Assembly (NCBI GenBank): GCA_051294375.1
Contig: CM119269.1
Location: 4,295,401 to 4,359,400 of the forward strand
DNA from: Paraspadella gotoi
Lineage: Eukaryota > Chaetognatha
DNA: 64,000 nt
Reading direction: 5' to 3'
In this document: in pieces, positions 60,969-64,000 of the stretch
Layout of the letters: each line of letters begins with the position of its first letter
Position numbering within the stretch: position 1 is the first letter of the stretch
Made by a program: the position numbers and the translations under genes
The notes under the pieces: generated by a model
Databases searched by the model: none
Told to the model about the DNA's origin: nothing
The model's input: the letters and a program-made list of their open reading frames with translations, nothing else

Positions 60969-61229
60969 TTTTTTAAAGGGGCAAGCAGAAAAGTGATTGT
61001 TGGGCGTCAGAGAGGGAAGGGAAAAGTTAGAAAAAGAAAGAGGAATCAAAAAAAAAAAAAAAAAAAAAATTAAAATGTGTTGCGCCGCACTGCGGCCCGC
61101 AGTGACTTTATTTTCACGTGACATGATATGACTAAAAAACCTTTTTTGCTCATGTATTTATGACAAAATTCCGTCTTTTATTCTTTATAGTTTTAGGAAT
61201 TGTTGAAGGCGGCGCTAGCTGTCCATTAG

Positions 61230-61405
61230 ATTTGAGGTTTTTTTCTGTCTTAACAAATGAGCAACCAACTATAAGCAAAATATATGCATTTTTAACGTAA
61301 GTGGGACAGACCGACGGATAGACATACCGACCGACCGACGGACCCGATCTAAAAGTGACTTAAAGAGTTGCTCCGCGAGTACTCGCGGCTCAACTCAAAA
61401 TGGGA
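61230..61405 (+). repeat. Dispersed repeat with GACCGAC tract, related to 26160-26335
   Basis: GGGACAGACCGACGGATAGACATACCGACCGACCGACGGACCCGATC, then AAAAGTGACTTAAAGAGTTGC and a GCGAGTACTCGC palindrome (61374-61385). The GACCGAC tract and the AGTG..TTA.AGAGT.G string occur in the same order at 26270-26320. Confidence 0.5.
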
Positions 61406-61978
61406 ACCAGGAAACGGAAAACGGGAACAAAATAAATCTAGGGATGAGAAATTCAATTTACCTGGCGAAGAGAAAATGGGTAAAGGTAAGGTAAGGTAAG
61501 TTATGAAAACGACATACAATAAACATTAAACATAAGACAAAGCCTCATCACAGAGTCAGAGAGGATTTTTAATAGATTTTCTTTACAAAAAACTTTCTGG
61601 CAGAACTCAAAAGGCGACAACGAAACAAACGCTCAGTCGAAGAAAAAAAAAGGTAATTTTCATTATTTTGTTGTTTTTTTTTTTATAAAAAATACAACGG
61701 AAAACTCTCTTTTAATGGTTTTCCAAAACCAATTAAAAGCCAAAACAAAACGAAGAATGAAACAGTCGCAATAACAAAAAAAAAACCACCTTTAAATTCA
61801 ACATAACGACGTCAGAAAAAAAGTAGGGGACTCCCGGGTAACAGACCTGCAAGGACTGTTTTAAACGAATTCTAAAAACTTGCCAATGGACTCAGACATA
61901 CTCACAAAAAAGCAGACCAAACAGACAGACCGAAAATAACAAAAACAGCCGATATCCGCCTTTCCATATTTTCCACAG

Positions 61979-62266
61979 AGAAGAAGAATTCGGCGCAAGA
62001 ATCGACGCGCAGCTGCCATCTTGCCGACGCTGCGGTCGACGCTGCTCCCGCAGCAGCCGCTGCGGGGGACCCTATTCCAGTCGCTGCCGACATCACCGCT
62101 CCCCCTGGATGTCCATCTTGCGGGGAAGGCGGGGTCAAAATTGACGTCGTAGGCGACAACAAGCCGCAGACGACGGAGAGTAAAGAATCGGAAGAGGCGG
62201 AAGTTGGAGGCAAGGACGAGGTGGGTGAGGAGTCCGGGCTGACATATCGACATCTCATCTCAGAAG
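61979..62266 (+). CDS. Likely exon downstream of the GPCR (cytoplasmic tail or unrelated gene)
   Basis: Acceptor TTTTCCACAG|AG and a consensus donor CAGAAG|GTAAGT border 288 GC-rich bases in AT-rich DNA. Entered in phase 1, the frame is open throughout: an Ala-rich start (..SCHLADAAVDAAPAAAAAG..), a CPSCGEGG motif, then an acidic Lys/Glu-rich end finishing GLTYRHLISEG, exiting in phase 1. Entered in phase 0, as the helix-7 exon would require, it gives a very basic tail starting RRRIRRKNRRAAA and stopping after 57 codons, which would suit a GPCR C-terminus. I cannot decide between the two. An antisense frame over the same bases lacks splice support. Confidence 0.45.
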
Positions 62267-63365
62267 GTAAGTGCGAATCGACGAGTCTTTGGAAACGTGA
62301 GATTTTTTTGACGTTTTCGTCGTCGTCGTCGTCTTTTTGAGAAAAAAAGTTTGCTAATGAAAACAACAGTCGTTGCTTCTAATGCTATCGCAATTAAATT
62401 TCCGTGGATTTTGACCACTTTGTTTTTAAAGGATATTGATTTTTGTTAATTTTTCGCGCTATGATTTCTGCAATCATTGTCGTTATTGTTGTAAACGTTG
62501 GTATTACAAACAACGCGTCTTCTATTCTTTTCCAAATAGGATTCACGTTTGAAGGAGAGAAGGAAGAAGAAAAATTTGCTCTGGAACTCGAAATGGAAAC
62601 AAAAATAACCATCGATGTTACTATATAATTTCTTAAGTCGTTCTCCCACAACCATTGATTAGAAACGCCAGTTTAATAAAACAAAGATAATCAATGTTTT
62701 GTCTTCAATGTTTATCCTCTTGTTGAAATTGTTTTAAATGTTGATCTAATACTATATCTGTTAAAACACGCTCTTACTTTGGTTACGACTATTGATGTTT
62801 TTATAAATATAGAATACTAAGATTTCGTTTTAATAGACATACGATCGATTTTACGCTTACGTTGTATCGCTTGTTTGTTTCGTGGTTGGATGTGGTCCTT
62901 TTAAGATTTTTATTATTTTAATGTCACGCAATTATACTGTATTGAATTTCAATTTTAATACAATAATCTCCTAATTTTTTTACACGCTGGTTTGATTTTT
63001 CATGTGATTTTTTATAATAGATTATTGTCATATTTTTTATTGAAACGGAAACGATGTTGACGAATGATAATGGGATCCAGGAAGAAAAATGGAGAGGGAA
63101 AGAGAGAGTCAAGAGAGAGAGAGAGAGAGAGAGAACCTGTTTCACTAATTGATTATACTTCTTTTTATTTTATATTAAATGTAAATGCAAGATGTATTAA
63201 TTAATCAAATAATTAATTAGTTTTATTAATAAATTAGTCAATTAAAAAATCAAATTAATTAATCATTAAAAAAAATGAGGAATTTGCCAAAAAGAGGAAT
63301 CGATATGGATAAAGGAAAAGGATCAGAGGAGAAATGGAGGAAAGTAGAAGAAAAAAAAATGGCGG
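62267..63365. other. AT-rich flank, no further exon recognised
   Basis: (CGT)n at 62315-62333, AT-rich DNA and (GA)n at 63106-63134. The 61-residue frame at 62443-62628 ends in an acidic segment (FEGEKEEEKFALELEMETK) behind a TTCCAAATAG acceptor-like site at 62539; possible but weak as an exon. Confidence 0.45.
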
Positions 63366-63419
63366 GGAAAGAAATAAAGGAAGAGAGAAAATAAGAGTGT
63401 GAAAAAAGGGGAAGGAAGG

Positions 63420-63645
63420 GTAGGAGATAGTAAGAGAAAGGAGGAAGGAAAGGAGAGAGAGATAAAGAGAAAAGAGGAAGGAAAGGAAAGAGAGAGTAAG
63501 AGAAAAGAGGAAGGAAAAGAAAAAGAGAGTAAGAAAAAAGAGAAAGAAGGGAAAAAGAGAGTAAGAGAAAAGAGGAAGGAAAGGAAAAAGAGAGTAAGAG
63601 AAAAGAGGAAAGAAAGGAAAAAGAGAGTAAGAGAAAAGAGACTGG
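63420..63645 (+). repeat. Purine minisatellite, unit about 37 bases (AGAGTAAGAGAAAAGAGGAAGGAAAGGAAAA)
   Basis: Six diverged units spaced 35-38 bases apart. It gives a KERKKRVREKR-type frame on the + strand and an FPFFLTLFF-type frame on the - strand, neither supported as protein. Confidence 0.9.
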
Positions 63646-64000
63646 TTGTTTTTAAAGTTTTTATCTCTTTTTAAATAGGAAAAGTCGTTTGCCGGTTTTT
63701 TTAAGAGAGGAACCGATAAGAAAAAAAGGAAGGAAAATTGTTGCAGGAAAAAATTTGGAGGAAATAATATGATAAAATAGAAACCCAAAAAAAGAAAAGG
63801 AAAATAAAGAGATAAGAATAGATAACTTAACTTAACACGACGGTAATGATATCAATTATTATCGAGGCATGACTCAAATGCTGACTCAAAGAAGAGAAAA
63901 ACAAGCCAACATTAAGAAAATATTATGGAACCTTTTTGTTAAAAAATAAAATAAAGGAGGTGAGCTACCTTATATTGTGAGCAAATGTTATCAAGATTAC

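Noticed and set aside
61902-62366. 154-residue minus-strand frame, Ala/Ser-rich
   Set aside because: Antisense to the exon at 61979-62266, which has good + strand splice borders. The minus strand has no usable acceptor at the matching place.

Overview
The window reads as nuclear DNA of an invertebrate animal; I cannot name the species. Reasons: genes are split into exons with GT..AG borders; there is a rhodopsin-like G-protein-coupled receptor (GPCR) and a BPI/LBP-type lipid-binding secreted protein; tRNA-derived SINE-like elements and a hammerhead/Penelope-type remnant are present; and microsatellites are extremely dense, mainly (GA)n/(CT)n, (CGA)n/(CGT)n, (AAAG)n/(CTTT)n and (CAA)n. Thirteen N gaps, several of them beside microsatellites, show that the assembly struggled with these repeats. 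Most long open frames are microsatellite or gap artefacts and were left out.

Layout. 0-12 kb: repeats and gaps, a decayed Tc1-like transposase segment near 6.5 kb, and a promoter-like stretch at 10.6 kb ahead of a small possible first exon at 11.26 kb. 12.7-24.6 kb: a diverged inverted duplication (arms 12.8-14.8 and 22.7-24.6 kb), each arm carrying a converging pair of damaged tRNA-like sequences. Its spacer holds an AT-rich region, a possible exon at 19.25 kb, and an element with GC-rich inverted ends around an AT-rich TTGGTCAAC satellite (20.8-22.7 kb). 19.2-32.4 kb: the gene-bearing core, all on the + strand. It has a multipass membrane protein (exons at 19.25 and 25.07 kb, phase-compatible), a second multipass reading frame at 26.9-27.7 kb, a third with a Cys-rich segment and membrane spans at 27.7-28.9 kb, and a BPI/LBP-domain gene at 30.25-32.36 kb whose C-terminal part resembles the Cys-rich segment of the third unit. 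32-40 kb: mostly low-complexity sequence. 40.4-50.2 kb: a highly similar inverted duplication with block rearrangements, meeting at a 25-N gap. 50-64 kb: repeats, a fold-back hammerhead element (54.7-54.9 kb), two GPCR exons (transmembrane helix 6 at 57.4 kb and helix 7 at 59.9 kb), a possible downstream exon at 62.0 kb, and tRNA-derived repeats.

The most interesting hypothesis is that the 19-32 kb cluster holds members of one local family in which a BPI lipid-binding ectodomain, a Cys-rich linker and a multipass membrane region belong to one architecture. The sequence shows the BPI plus Cys-rich combination and, separately, the Cys-rich plus membrane combination. It does not show all three in one intact gene.
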